From: Marivirga salinae
Lineage (GTDB): Bacteria; Bacteroidota; Bacteroidia; Cytophagales; Cyclobacteriaceae
Direction: 5' to 3'
NCBI RefSeq assembly: GCF_030503855.1
Contig: NZ_CP129971.1
Span: 2,480,001 to 2,544,000 of the forward strand
DNA length: 64,000 nt
A model generated the notes under the pieces. That model saw nothing but the letters and a program-made list of their open reading frames with translations, was not told the DNA's origin and ran no database searches. Of this stretch, positions 46,553 to 56,232 are shown piece by piece; position 1 is the stretch's first letter, and each line of letters starts with the position of its first letter. The position numbers and the translations under genes were made by a program.

Positions 46553-47211
46553 TGAAAAAGCACATTCATTTATATTTGATCATTATGCTTGTTTTTGCAG
46601 CTTGTAAAGACAAAATGGTATGTGCTGCATTTCAGAGTAGCTACATATTAGATGAAGAACAGCAGAAGAAAAGGTTTTCCCTCTTTGAAGGTGATTCATT
46701 GGTTTTGACTGCCTCAGCCTCTACTAGCAATTATAAAACTAATATTTACGGGATCTCAGAGAGAAAATATGGCTATTGGAAAGAGCAAGGGTTGTTAAAA
46801 GTAGATCAAAAAGAAGTATATAGTGAAGAGGTAGATTCATTATTGGATGTGCGGAAAAATGGAATTCCTGAGATGGCAGAAGGAGGGGAAGTACAAGAAA
46901 AATCACCTTTTACTCCTGAATTAGATTCAGCTCAATTAGCTCAAGGTGAGGATGCTTGGGATAATACCAAGAGATTTAATTATAATGTAGATTTCGTAAA
47001 CTATATGTTGCTTGTCGGCAATGATGTTTTAAAACAACAAGCTGCAGATCGAGATTCAGCTGCAGCTAAAGCTGAAAGAAATGCGTTAAAGCAGGAAAGT
47101 GACTCTACAGCTACCGAAAAAAAGGGTTTTATGAAAAGGATATTTGGAGGCAAAGATAAATCAAAAGAGGCCGAAGAACCTAATCCTGAAGAATCCAATA
47201 GTGAAGAATAA
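46552..47211 (+). CDS. Uncharacterised lipoprotein
   Basis: A 219-residue protein from ATG 46552, overlapping the hydrolase stop by one base (TAATG), a usual coupling signal. A frame start 48 bases farther upstream would bury the lipobox, so I reject it. The signal peptide ends at AAC (acylated C18, followed by KDKM). The mature part has no known domain; it ends in a charged low-complexity tail (ATEKKGFMKRIFGGKDKSKE, then Glu/Pro/Asn/Ser). The coupling with the SGNH hydrolase suggests a shared envelope task. A strong terminator follows. Confidence 0.78.
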   Translation: MKKHIHLYLIIMLVFAACKDKMVCAAFQSSYILDEEQQKKRFSLFEGDSLVLTASASTSNYKTNIYGISERKYGYWKEQGLLKVDQKEVYSEEVDSLLDVRKNGIPEMAEGGEVQEKSPFTPELDSAQLAQGEDAWDNTKRFNYNVDFVNYMLLVGNDVLKQQAADRDSAAAKAERNALKQESDSTATEKKGFMKRIFGGKDKSKEAEEPNPEESNSEE

Positions 47212-47212
47212 A

Positions 47213-47241
47213 AAAAGCCATTTCAACTTGAAATGGCTTTT
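47213..47241. terminator. Bidirectional rho-independent terminator
   Basis: Perfect 13-bp stem (47213-47225 with 47229-47241; AGCCATTTCA core) with a three-base loop and A/T tracts on both sides, between the convergent genes ending at 47211 and 47264. Confidence 0.9.
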
Positions 47242-47263
47242 GTAATACATCTTAATCTAAATT

Positions 47264-48013
47264 TTATCTTCCTTCTTCTTGCATTAAAGAAGTGTTTTTC
47301 AAAGCTTTTAGAATCAAATAAAGTACTACTGATATCACTGCCGCAATAATTAAATAGATATTAAATTCTTGAGTTCCTTTCAATAGTTCTGCAATTACAT
47401 CAAAAGCACAAAAAATAATAAAAATTGCTGCAAACCCATTCTTTTCTTTCTTCAGAACTTTCTTCCAGCTAAAAGATAAATTAGGTTTTACAAAGTTCTT
47501 AAATGAAGGGATAAATGCAGGAGTTCTTTCAGCCCAAGAAGTATATACTTCTTTAAATTTTCTTCTTAAAAATTGCTCTTCAGCAAACATGATTCTCTCA
47601 TAATAAACCCAATAAAACAAAATAAAGGCTACAATGAACCAGATATTTTCAGTCACTAAAGCTGGACCTAACCACATAAAGAAATTACCTACATATAGTG
47701 GATGTCTAACTGTTGAATAGATTCCTGTTGTATTAAGGGTATCTGCTATTTGTTCTCCGGTATTTCTACCTGAGGTATTTTTGGGTGTGTGTCCTACTGT
47801 GTAGGCTCTGATATATTGTCCAAACAAACTGACCACTATACAAAATATCAGAAAGTAATTTTTAATTGCAGGATCTTGAATCAAGAATAATTCAGGATTT
47901 AATGCTGCATAAACATAGATCCCCAAACCAATAAATAAAATTAAAACGGGTAGTGTCCCTCTGTATTTAAAAAGCCAAACGCCTTGTTGTTCAAATTCTT
48001 CCTGTAATGCCAT
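47264..48013 (-). CDS. Isoprenylcysteine methyltransferase-like membrane protein
   Basis: A 249-residue polytopic membrane protein of the ICMT/PEMT class, which methylates small or lipid substrates using SAM at the membrane. Signature TTGIYSTVRHPLYVGNFFMW (about 94-113) and the late FAEEQFLRRKFKEVYTSW are typical. About six hydrophobic segments are visible, the last two following a basic region after residue 190, which lengthens it compared with the smallest family members. The substrate is unknown; bacterial homologues are not known to modify prenylated proteins. Confidence 0.87.
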   Translation of the reverse strand: MALQEEFEQQGVWLFKYRGTLPVLILFIGLGIYVYAALNPELFLIQDPAIKNYFLIFCIVVSLFGQYIRAYTVGHTPKNTSGRNTGEQIADTLNTTGIYSTVRHPLYVGNFFMWLGPALVTENIWFIVAFILFYWVYYERIMFAEEQFLRRKFKEVYTSWAERTPAFIPSFKNFVKPNLSFSWKKVLKKEKNGFAAIFIIFCAFDVIAELLKGTQEFNIYLIIAAVISVVLYLILKALKNTSLMQEEGR

Positions 48014-48186
48014 TAATTATAAAGTTCAATTTAAAAAGTTGCAAATTAACTATTATCTAAGCAATTAATTAAGCTAAATCTGATAAAATATACATCAATG
48101 ATGAATAATCTTATTTTAAAATGATTACTGAATGATTAATTCAAAATAAGATGTAATTTGAATTCAAATTCTTAATATATTTCAAA

Positions 48187-48726
48187 ATGAAAAAAATTTA
48201 TTCACTTTTAATTATGACAGCATTTATTTGCTCTTCGGTATTAGCTCAAGAAGCAGAATTCCCAATTGTAAAGGGCTATGGTGGGATCTATGAAATTGAG
48301 AATGTTGTTGAGCAATTAGAGGATGGCAAGCAAGTGAAAATTATTGTGGAGCTAGTATCTGGTAATGAAACACCTGAAGAATATTCATTTTGGGTGAATA
48401 ATATTGCCAGATTAATGAATTTACATGGCATAGAAGGAGTTTCTCCTGCTAATTTAGATGTAAAAGTGATAGTACATGGGCCTGCTGTTTTTGATTTACT
48501 TTCTCACGGCAATTATTTTGAAAAATATAGAATTCCTAAAAATCCAAACATAGCAGTTTTGGATGCTTTAGATGAAGCTGGCGCAGATATCATAATTTGT
48601 GGTCAATCATTAATCATGAGGGATTTGGGTAGAAATGAGATCTGGGAAAAAACCCATGTAGCTACTTCTGCATTAACCACTATAACCAAGAATGTGGCTG
48701 ATGGATATGTGTTGATCAAGTTTTGA
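48187..48726 (+). CDS. Secreted DsrE/DsrF-like protein
   Basis: A 179-residue exported protein (signal peptide about 1-20, ending SVLAQ). The mature region fits the DsrE family: VKIIVELVSGNETPEEY, LDVKVIVHGPAVFDLLSHGN, and the cysteine-bearing strand ADIIICGQSLIMRDLGRNEI. Cytoplasmic DsrE proteins relay sulfur on that cysteine; the exported branch has no proven function, and a periplasmic thiol or sulfur role is only a guess. It stands alone. Confidence 0.85.
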   Translation: MKKIYSLLIMTAFICSSVLAQEAEFPIVKGYGGIYEIENVVEQLEDGKQVKIIVELVSGNETPEEYSFWVNNIARLMNLHGIEGVSPANLDVKVIVHGPAVFDLLSHGNYFEKYRIPKNPNIAVLDALDEAGADIIICGQSLIMRDLGRNEIWEKTHVATSALTTITKNVADGYVLIKF

Positions 48727-48770
48727 GGTGGAGCGGAGTAGAAGCGTGTAGGTGTTGAAGTGACATAAGT

Positions 48771-51056
48771 TTACAGATTCAACCAATAAGTAAGTTTTAA
48801 TACCAAGGCTCTGTTTTTAGTGTTTTCACCTGGAATAAAATCTATAGGTCCATTAGGGGCGAAATTTTCAGTATACACTAAGAATATATCAGAAGCTGGA
48901 GCAAATCTCCATTGAAAACGCATATTGTAATTTACGTTATCAAACCGATTATTATATTGAGCGAAACCAGTAAAAAAGATTGCATCGGTCATCGTTAAAT
49001 CTAGTCTTGGACCAATCAAATAGAAATTAGCACCTCCGAAACCCTCTGCTAGCTTAATTGAATTGTAATCGTAGCGCACTGAAAAGGAACCATAAGGTTG
49101 AAAACGATAGCCAATATTGCCATTAAGATTAAATCGGCTCCCATTATAAAAACCGCCATAACTAGTACTGAAATCGTAATTGAATATTGAACGTCTATCC
49201 GAGGTGTAATTTGCCTGAACTACATTCCATTCGTATTCAGTGCCTTGAAGTAATAAACTGTCGCTGAATGGTGCAATCGGGCTAAAATCAAAAAACATAT
49301 ATTCATAATTTCTACTTATATTAATTGAAGCAGAGGAGGTATTAGTAAAATTGAAATTATGAGAAAGACTGAATGATTGATCAGTTATTCTACTAAAATC
49401 TGAATTCGTGGTGTAGGAAACATCAAAACTCACACTATGATTAATAATTTTATCATTTTCAGGATAAAAAGTATAGCTAGGACTGAAAGATCCTTGATTG
49501 TAACCCACTCTGGGGACAAATCCCATTTCAGCATTAAAACCATCGCCTATGGCTGTATGTACCCATCTAACAGAATAATTTCTTCTTTGATAGCGAATAA
49601 AGGCACCATGATTATAGGTCCCTTCTTGATTCCAATTATCAAATGAGTGTTGGTAGTAGAAATCTCCAGCCCACCGAGTATCCTCTGTGAATAAATTGAA
49701 TTCTGCACCTAATACTCTGTTGTACAATTTATAGGTGGTAGTGGTGTCATTTCCTTGAATTTCTCTTCGGGCAACCTGTGGATTATATTCGCTGATATCT
49801 TTCCCTTTCTCAATTCCTAAATTTTCTTTGTTAGCAAATACAAAAGCTACATTGGACCGTTTCAAAACATTTTGCTGAAGTGCTATTACACTGTAGTTTT
49901 GGTAGGGGAGTTGTAGATCATCCCTTTTATCAGTTATCATATTTAATACCCCTATTCTAAGCTTTTCATTCAATTTCCCACTTATTCTGGCTCCTCCTAA
50001 AATTGGAACTTGTTCTGATCTACCTAAAGTGTCGGTAGTAATTCCTATTCTTCTTGAGAAAAATGCTCTTGATTGTGGAAATCCAAATTTGCTGAAAAGA
50101 TCAGCATTTTCGAGAAAAAATTGTCTCCTTTCAGGAAACTGAACTTCAAAACGACTGAGGTTAATCACCTGTCGATCTACTTCCACTTGCGAGAAATCAG
50201 GATTAAAGGTTAAATCCAGATTTAGGGAAGGAGAGAGCCCAATTTTTGCATCGAAACCCGCATTTGCCCCTAAGCCTTCATCCAATTCTGGTTCTGTGAA
50301 ATTTCTACTATAATCTCCTAATGCGTAAGGAATGAATGAAATATTAGTACCTGCCGGTGGAGGATTCTCTGGCCATTTCACTTGCCCTGAAAATGTTAAG
50401 GCATTGGCATTGTATTGTTGAGGAACCGCTATCCAACTACTTTGCTCATTTCTTTTCAAATGATTTCGTGTAAACTGAATATTCCATACCTTATTTTCAT
50501 GGCTATAACGAATCGATTTAAATGGAATGGCTATTTCAGCAATCCATCGGTCTTCATATGTTTTAACATTAGAAAACCATTTATTATCCCAGTCGGCATT
50601 CGTGTTCGAGCCTTCATCAATAGTAGCTTCACGTTGCACTCCAAAAGGGGTGATGCCAAAAGAAAAACCGTTGGTGAAATCATTATAAGGATCAATGAAA
50701 ATAGTGAAATTTTCATTTAATGGTCCATCCCAATCTCTTCTTAATGATTGTACGACATAACCATCTTGTCCGTCATAGCAGATAATACCAAAATAGATAT
50801 TCTCACTATCATAAGTCATTCGCACTTCTGATTCCATGGAAGCAGGACGATCATCATTTGGAATGTTCATGTAGAAGTCAGTAGCTATTTCAGAATTTTT
50901 CCAAATGGTTTCATTCAGTTCACCATCCAAAATAATATTTTCCTGCGTTTTCTGTAGAGAATAATGAGTTTGCTGAGCCTTATTCTGGGCAAAGGAAAGT
51001 TGAAAAAATACTATATAAAAAAATGTAAATCCTAGAAATTTTAGAGCTACGTTCAT
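48771..51056 (-). CDS. DUF5916 outer-membrane protein with CBM9-like domain
   Basis: I take ATG 51054-51056 (761 residues); the TTG nine bases earlier is unnecessary. A signal peptide (about 1-23, ending LSFAQ) leads to a CBM9-like beta-sandwich (about 40-215: ILDGELNETIWKNSEIATDF, VRMTYDSENIYFGIICYDGQ), then the DUF5916 part, predicted as an outer-membrane beta-barrel (LDLTFNPDFSQVEVDRQVIN, FPERRQFFLENADLFSKFGF, FFSRRIGI), with alternating aromatic strands to the C-terminus. Some relatives act on carbohydrates or peptides at the surface, but the activity is unproven. It is upstream of no obvious partner. Confidence 0.88.
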   Translation of the reverse strand: MNVALKFLGFTFFYIVFFQLSFAQNKAQQTHYSLQKTQENIILDGELNETIWKNSEIATDFYMNIPNDDRPASMESEVRMTYDSENIYFGIICYDGQDGYVVQSLRRDWDGPLNENFTIFIDPYNDFTNGFSFGITPFGVQREATIDEGSNTNADWDNKWFSNVKTYEDRWIAEIAIPFKSIRYSHENKVWNIQFTRNHLKRNEQSSWIAVPQQYNANALTFSGQVKWPENPPPAGTNISFIPYALGDYSRNFTEPELDEGLGANAGFDAKIGLSPSLNLDLTFNPDFSQVEVDRQVINLSRFEVQFPERRQFFLENADLFSKFGFPQSRAFFSRRIGITTDTLGRSEQVPILGGARISGKLNEKLRIGVLNMITDKRDDLQLPYQNYSVIALQQNVLKRSNVAFVFANKENLGIEKGKDISEYNPQVARREIQGNDTTTTYKLYNRVLGAEFNLFTEDTRWAGDFYYQHSFDNWNQEGTYNHGAFIRYQRRNYSVRWVHTAIGDGFNAEMGFVPRVGYNQGSFSPSYTFYPENDKIINHSVSFDVSYTTNSDFSRITDQSFSLSHNFNFTNTSSASINISRNYEYMFFDFSPIAPFSDSLLLQGTEYEWNVVQANYTSDRRSIFNYDFSTSYGGFYNGSRFNLNGNIGYRFQPYGSFSVRYDYNSIKLAEGFGGANFYLIGPRLDLTMTDAIFFTGFAQYNNRFDNVNYNMRFQWRFAPASDIFLVYTENFAPNGPIDFIPGENTKNRALVLKLTYWLNL

Positions 51057-51113
51057 TGTCTGCAATACTACTAAAAGAAAAGATGTATTCTTAGGAAAAT
51101 TATATAAGTGGAT

Positions 51114-52130
51114 TTATTTATCTCTATTGCTAGTCCTGTTTACTATACTCCTAATTACATCATCAATTTCATACGAGGAAGTCAAAGCATTTTTAAGTAA
51201 GAATGAACACTCTTCATCTAGTTCATTAATGTGTTCCAAATATTTTTCTTCTAATCTGTGTATAATACCCATCATTCTAGTCAAAGGTTCACGAACTAAA
51301 TGAGATTGTTCCCATGCTATTTCTTTTAACTGCTGGTTTTGAGCTTCAATTTGACTGATATAGGATTCTGTTTCTGTTAAATCAATAGCCATTAATAAGA
51401 TGGCTTTAAATCCTTGGTAGTCAATTCTATTGCCATAAAGTTTAACTTGTATTTTTTTACCATTTTTAAGTTTATGTTGATGAAGGTTTTCATTTTTTAT
51501 TATTTCATCTTCTGTAAGGTGATTCCTTAATTTTTCTTCATCATAATCTTCATCGATGTCCTGAATTTTCATTTTCAGAAACTCATTTTTGCTGTAACCA
51601 TATTGATTTAGTGCAGAATTATTAATTTCAAGGAAATCACCTGTTTCTCTATTTATAACCCAAATAGGTTGTGGGTTTAATTGAAACAGCTGTTGGTATC
51701 TTTTTACAGATGTTTCAAGTTGCTTATCTATATGTTTTCGCTCAAAAGCATGGATAATACTTTTCCTTAATCTTTTACTTGTAAGGTCATCTTTTAGCAA
51801 GTAATCCGCGTAACCTAGTGTTAATGATTCAATTGCTATTTTGATATCATCTTGGCCTGTTAGAATTATTATAGGGGTATTAGGGGCTAAAACAATAATT
51901 TCTTTCAATAGACTATGATGGTCAATATCTGGTAAGCTTAAATCTAATAATATAATTTTATAGGGCGTTACGTTCTTATAAATGGAAGTTTTAGCTTCCT
52001 TAAAATTACAAGCGGTTTCCAATTTTAATCTAGGAAATTCTTCTTGAAGAAAGTCTGAAACCAATACTTGATCTCCAGGATTATCCTCTATTAATAATAT
52101 ATTTAGTCCTTTATTTTCGGGTATTGGCAT
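51114..52130 (-). CDS. REC-PAS protein with lone DHp-like helix, no ATPase domain
   Basis: A 338-residue signalling protein. Residues 8-125 are a receiver domain with D16 (IEDNPGDQ), phospho-acceptor D63 (ILLDLSLPDID), T91 (IIILTGQDD) and K113. A PAS domain spans about 145-255 (PIWVINRETGDFLEINNSAL). A coiled coil leads to a kinase-like phospho-acceptor helix at 268-290 with H277 (AWEQSHLVREPLTRMMG), and a second helix follows to the C-terminus, but there is no HATPase_c domain. It could act as a phosphotransfer or dimer partner for the adjacent kinases, which lie 94 bases upstream on the same strand. This is inference. Confidence 0.85.
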   Translation of the reverse strand: MPIPENKGLNILLIEDNPGDQVLVSDFLQEEFPRLKLETACNFKEAKTSIYKNVTPYKIILLDLSLPDIDHHSLLKEIIVLAPNTPIIILTGQDDIKIAIESLTLGYADYLLKDDLTSKRLRKSIIHAFERKHIDKQLETSVKRYQQLFQLNPQPIWVINRETGDFLEINNSALNQYGYSKNEFLKMKIQDIDEDYDEEKLRNHLTEDEIIKNENLHQHKLKNGKKIQVKLYGNRIDYQGFKAILLMAIDLTETESYISQIEAQNQQLKEIAWEQSHLVREPLTRMMGIIHRLEEKYLEHINELDEECSFLLKNALTSSYEIDDVIRSIVNRTSNRDK

Positions 52131-52224
52131 AAAGTCTTTTTTTTAATAAAAGTATGGAGTAATTAAATACTCTATCAAACATGAAAAAATCATGTGTCAT
52201 ATATTTTTCCTTATCAAAAGGCAT

Positions 52225-55200
52225 TTATAATTGTTTACTGATTGTAAAATGAAAAGTAGAGCCTAAACCTTCTTGACTTTCTATGGTGATTTCTCCTAAA
52301 TGTGTTTCTACTATTTTTTTGCAGACTGCCAAGCCTATTCCGTGACTTTGCGAGTCTTTATTATGAATTTTTTGGAAGACTTTAAATACTCTTTCAAAAT
52401 CTCTTTCTGAAATACCAATTCCATTATCTGCAACTGAAAATACATAGGAAAATTCATTTTCATCTGCAGTGATAATAACTTTAGGTTTTGCTTCAGAACG
52501 ATATTTAATCGCATTTTGAACAAGGTTTTGAATTAATCTCCCATATAGAATAGGATAAGCTTGAAACTTCTCAATATGGTCTTTCAATATAATTTCTACA
52601 TTATGCTCTTCAATTAAAGAATTTAATGAAAATTTCAACTCTTCAATAGCATCTTCAACTTTAATTGTTTTTAGCTCTTCATTAAGGACACCTGATCTTG
52701 AAAACTCTAATAATGAATTGATCAGCTGATTCATTTTATCTCCAGCAGAAACAGCCATATCCATATATTTAACAAGCTTTTTATCCAATTCGCCTTCAGA
52801 TTTTTTCAATATCAATTCTAAAATGCTTTTGATATTTCGAGCAGGCTCTTTTAAATCATGTGAAGTGATGTAGGCGAATTCTTCCAATGATTTATTCAAC
52901 TCTGATAACTTACTGTTTCTTGATTTAAGAAGTTGATTTAAAGACTCAATCTGTTCTTCATAATCTTTTTTTGCACTGATTTCAGTTTGAATTGAGAAAA
53001 AACCAATAATTTCATCATTTCTGTCAAACATGGGCTCACATATAATACTGGTCCAATATTTATGACCAGATTTACTGTAATTAACAATCTCAACTTCAAA
53101 TCCTTCATTATTAGCAATAGCTTCCCCCATGACCTTGATAGTTTTAGGACTTGTTTCTTCTCCTTGTAGGAAATCCCCTGGTTTTTGGCCTATAGCATAG
53201 GACTCACTATATCCAGTTAATTTCAAGAAGGAATTATTTACATAATTGATTTTTCCTTCCAAATCTGTTATGATAACTGAGTTCCTTGTTTGTTGGGCAA
53301 TTAAGGAAAGTTTATGAAGTTCGAATTCAAATTGAATTCTTTTCGTTATATCCGTTGTGTTGGCTATAATTTGCTCGATTTTACCTCTACCATTAAAGAT
53401 TGCAGTTAGTCTTATCTCTAGCCAAATCCTTTCTTTTTCTTTGGTGAATGCTTCTAATTGAATTTTACCAATTGAACTTCCTGATTTTACTTTCTCAAAT
53501 GATTTTGTCCATAGTTTTTTATGTTTTTTAGTAATTATAAATTCAAACGGGTGCTTATCAATCAACTCATTTGGTTCAACCCCTATAATTGTTTTGGCGG
53601 AGGGAGAAACATATTCAAATTTTCCTTCTAGATCATGAACGCTAATTATTTCAATAGAATTATTTGTGATAATTTTTAATAATTCTAGCTGAGTTTCATT
53701 TTTCAGGTTTATGTTTTTGAGTTCTTGTTTGGATGATTTTAAAGCACTTCTGGCTTTGGAATACTCAGTAATTTCAATGAATGCTATGACAATCCCCTTA
53801 GTTTCATCCTTATTTTTGCGAAAAGGGGAAATTCTCATCATAAATCTACGATCATTCTGATCCTCAACTGCAGTTTCAATTGCCTGCTTAGTTTTATGGA
53901 CTTCATTTATTTTATCAACAATTTCAACAAATTGAATCTTGGATTTGAAATGACTGATATGTCTTCCAATGTCTAGTGGCATTATATTCATGATATCCTT
54001 GATAGCAGGAGTAAATCTTCTGATATTCAGTTCATCATCTAGGAATAATATTGGGATGTTTGTACTTCTGATAAGGTTGTTCAAATCATTATTAGTATCT
54101 AACAATTCTTCCACCTTTTCCTGAAATTCTGCATTTACGGAATGTAATTCCTCATTTACAGATTCTAATTCTTCATTAGAGGTTTGTAATTCCTCATTGG
54201 AAGATTGTAATTCTTCATTACTTGATTCTAATTCTTCTATTGTAGCTTGTAGGTTTTCTCTATTGAGTTTTAATTCATTTTCTAATAGTTGTATTCGTTC
54301 TTTAGATGCTAAATCTAAATCAACTTTAGCGGGTTTTATGTAGGTTTTTTGGTTTTCAGGGCTTAAGAAAAATGCTATATATAAAGAATCACCAGGTCTG
54401 TCTAATTTTTTGAAATGGATGTTTATAAGGTCTGAATTAAAAATATCAGCCATTTCATCCTGTATTTCAACATTTTTAAGGCTGACTTCTTCATTTTCTT
54501 GAATTAATTTATTGGCAGTTAATTCAAATACAAGGCTTATCTGTTCAGGAATCATCCTTAACACATTTAGACTGAATTCTCCTAATGGTAATTTCAACCA
54601 TCTATTTGTTTTCCCTGTGGTGTGAATCAATTCAAATGATGAATTGAAAACAACAGCATCAGGAACATATTGCTGAATTAGAAATTCCTGAATGTTTTGT
54701 AGATGTCTTGTTTCAGTTTTAGGTGAGTTTTTAAATCGTATTTGACTTGTTGGTTTGGGAGATACAGAAGAACTTTTTAACAAACTATTATCTGTAAACA
54801 ATTGGCTGTTTGAAAGAACTTCAGAATTTTTATTGTTGACATAAATTTTATGTTTTCTATTAAATTCGCTGAAATTATTATCTAATTCCCCTATGGTTTC
54901 ACTCGATCCTAACAATAAAAAACCTCCAGGATTTAAAACAAATTGAAAGGCGGAAAATAGATTTCTTTGTATATCCTGATTAAGATAGATTAGTAAATTT
55001 CTACAACTAAGGAAATCAATTTTTCTGAATGGTGGATCTTGAATAAGGTTATGAACTGAAAAAGTAATCATATCCCTAATTTCTTTAGCAACTCTATATC
55101 CTCCTTTCGTAGGAATGAAATAGGCATTTAGTAAAAAGGGGTGAACCTCATTTGAAATACTTTCATGAAATATTTGATTTCCAGCCATTTTAATAGCATT

Positions 55201-56232
55201 AACATCTAAGTCAGTAGCAAATATTTTTACATCATATTGTAATCGATTTTTTTTAAGGTAATCTTTTAATAATATGGCGATGGAATAGGCTTCTTCTCCA
55301 CTTGAACAAGCGGGTACCCAAATTCTAATGTTTCTACTTTCGGACGCTTGCTCAATTATTTGTGGAATTACTTCTTCATTAATAACATGGAAAGTTTCTT
55401 CATCTCTAAAGAATCTAGTGACGCCAACCAAAAGTTCCTTAGCTAATAGGGAACTTTCTTCTGAATTATCGCAAACATATTGATAATAATTTTTTAATTC
55501 TTTGTTGCCTTGCAAACCCATTCTTTTCACTGTTCTCCGATATATGGTGGAGAATTTATATCCTGTGAAGTCTATTTTGGTTTGTTTCTTTACTTCCTGT
55601 AATATTTGCTTTATTAAACGGCTATTTTCTTCGGTTTGGAAATCTATTTTTAGAAGCTTTTCATGACTTTTAAAAAACAAATCTAATTCAAACGGCATTT
55701 TTTCTACTACGCAAATTTTATCTACAGCACCTGTGTGAATAGCATTTTTGGGCATACCATCAAACTTTGCAGTATCAGGATCTTGTACTAATACTATCCC
55801 ACCTTTTTCTTTTATAAATTTTATTCCATCTGCACCATCGCTGCCTGTTCCAGAAAGTATTATACCAGCTGATTCCTCTTTTTTATCCTCTGCTAAGGAT
55901 TGCATAAAAGAAGTGATAGGGTATGTCAGCTTTCTTTCGCCTTTTTCTTTAAGAAATAACTTATTAGAAGATATCTCTACAAAATATTTTGGTGGGTTGA
56001 GGTAAATTGTATTGGCTTCTACCGATATGCCATTCTCAATGACTTTTATGGGCAAGCTAGTGTGGCGTGCCAATAACTCATCCATTAAGCTTTTATAATC
56101 AGGAGCCAGATGTTGGATGATGATGTAGGCAAAGCCAGAATCATTTGATACTTTCTTGAAAAATTGTTCAAGAGGCTCTAGTCCACCTGCCGATGCACCG
56201 ATTCCTATTATGGGTGTTTTTTTTTTATTCAT
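52225..56232 (-). CDS. CheB-CheR-PAS-histidine kinase fusion
   Basis: A 1335-residue cytoplasmic multidomain protein. CheB methylesterase (about 1-190) with the full triad S14 (IGASAGG), H41 (IIQHLAPD) and D132 (GTGSDGADG), but no receiver domain. CheR methyltransferase (about 205-465: RFFRDEETFHV, VPACSSGEEAYSIAILLKDY). A PAS-like region (505-620), a coiled coil built on seven-residue repeats (SNEELQS, SNEELQT, SNEELES), three further PAS domains (about 700-1085), a HisKA domain with H1125 (YITSHDLKEPARN) and an HATPase_c domain (DNGIGISERD, SHGIGLAVCKKI). It overlaps the upstream kinase by eight bases. No chemoreceptor, CheA or CheW gene is nearby, so its targets are unclear. Confidence 0.94.
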   Translation of the reverse strand: MNKKKTPIIGIGASAGGLEPLEQFFKKVSNDSGFAYIIIQHLAPDYKSLMDELLARHTSLPIKVIENGISVEANTIYLNPPKYFVEISSNKLFLKEKGERKLTYPITSFMQSLAEDKKEESAGIILSGTGSDGADGIKFIKEKGGIVLVQDPDTAKFDGMPKNAIHTGAVDKICVVEKMPFELDLFFKSHEKLLKIDFQTEENSRLIKQILQEVKKQTKIDFTGYKFSTIYRRTVKRMGLQGNKELKNYYQYVCDNSEESSLLAKELLVGVTRFFRDEETFHVINEEVIPQIIEQASESRNIRIWVPACSSGEEAYSIAILLKDYLKKNRLQYDVKIFATDLDVNAIKMAGNQIFHESISNEVHPFLLNAYFIPTKGGYRVAKEIRDMITFSVHNLIQDPPFRKIDFLSCRNLLIYLNQDIQRNLFSAFQFVLNPGGFLLLGSSETIGELDNNFSEFNRKHKIYVNNKNSEVLSNSQLFTDNSLLKSSSVSPKPTSQIRFKNSPKTETRHLQNIQEFLIQQYVPDAVVFNSSFELIHTTGKTNRWLKLPLGEFSLNVLRMIPEQISLVFELTANKLIQENEEVSLKNVEIQDEMADIFNSDLINIHFKKLDRPGDSLYIAFFLSPENQKTYIKPAKVDLDLASKERIQLLENELKLNRENLQATIEELESSNEELQSSNEELQTSNEELESVNEELHSVNAEFQEKVEELLDTNNDLNNLIRSTNIPILFLDDELNIRRFTPAIKDIMNIMPLDIGRHISHFKSKIQFVEIVDKINEVHKTKQAIETAVEDQNDRRFMMRISPFRKNKDETKGIVIAFIEITEYSKARSALKSSKQELKNINLKNETQLELLKIITNNSIEIISVHDLEGKFEYVSPSAKTIIGVEPNELIDKHPFEFIITKKHKKLWTKSFEKVKSGSSIGKIQLEAFTKEKERIWLEIRLTAIFNGRGKIEQIIANTTDITKRIQFEFELHKLSLIAQQTRNSVIITDLEGKINYVNNSFLKLTGYSESYAIGQKPGDFLQGEETSPKTIKVMGEAIANNEGFEVEIVNYSKSGHKYWTSIICEPMFDRNDEIIGFFSIQTEISAKKDYEEQIESLNQLLKSRNSKLSELNKSLEEFAYITSHDLKEPARNIKSILELILKKSEGELDKKLVKYMDMAVSAGDKMNQLINSLLEFSRSGVLNEELKTIKVEDAIEELKFSLNSLIEEHNVEIILKDHIEKFQAYPILYGRLIQNLVQNAIKYRSEAKPKVIITADENEFSYVFSVADNGIGISERDFERVFKVFQKIHNKDSQSHGIGLAVCKKIVETHLGEITIESQEGLGSTFHFTISKQL

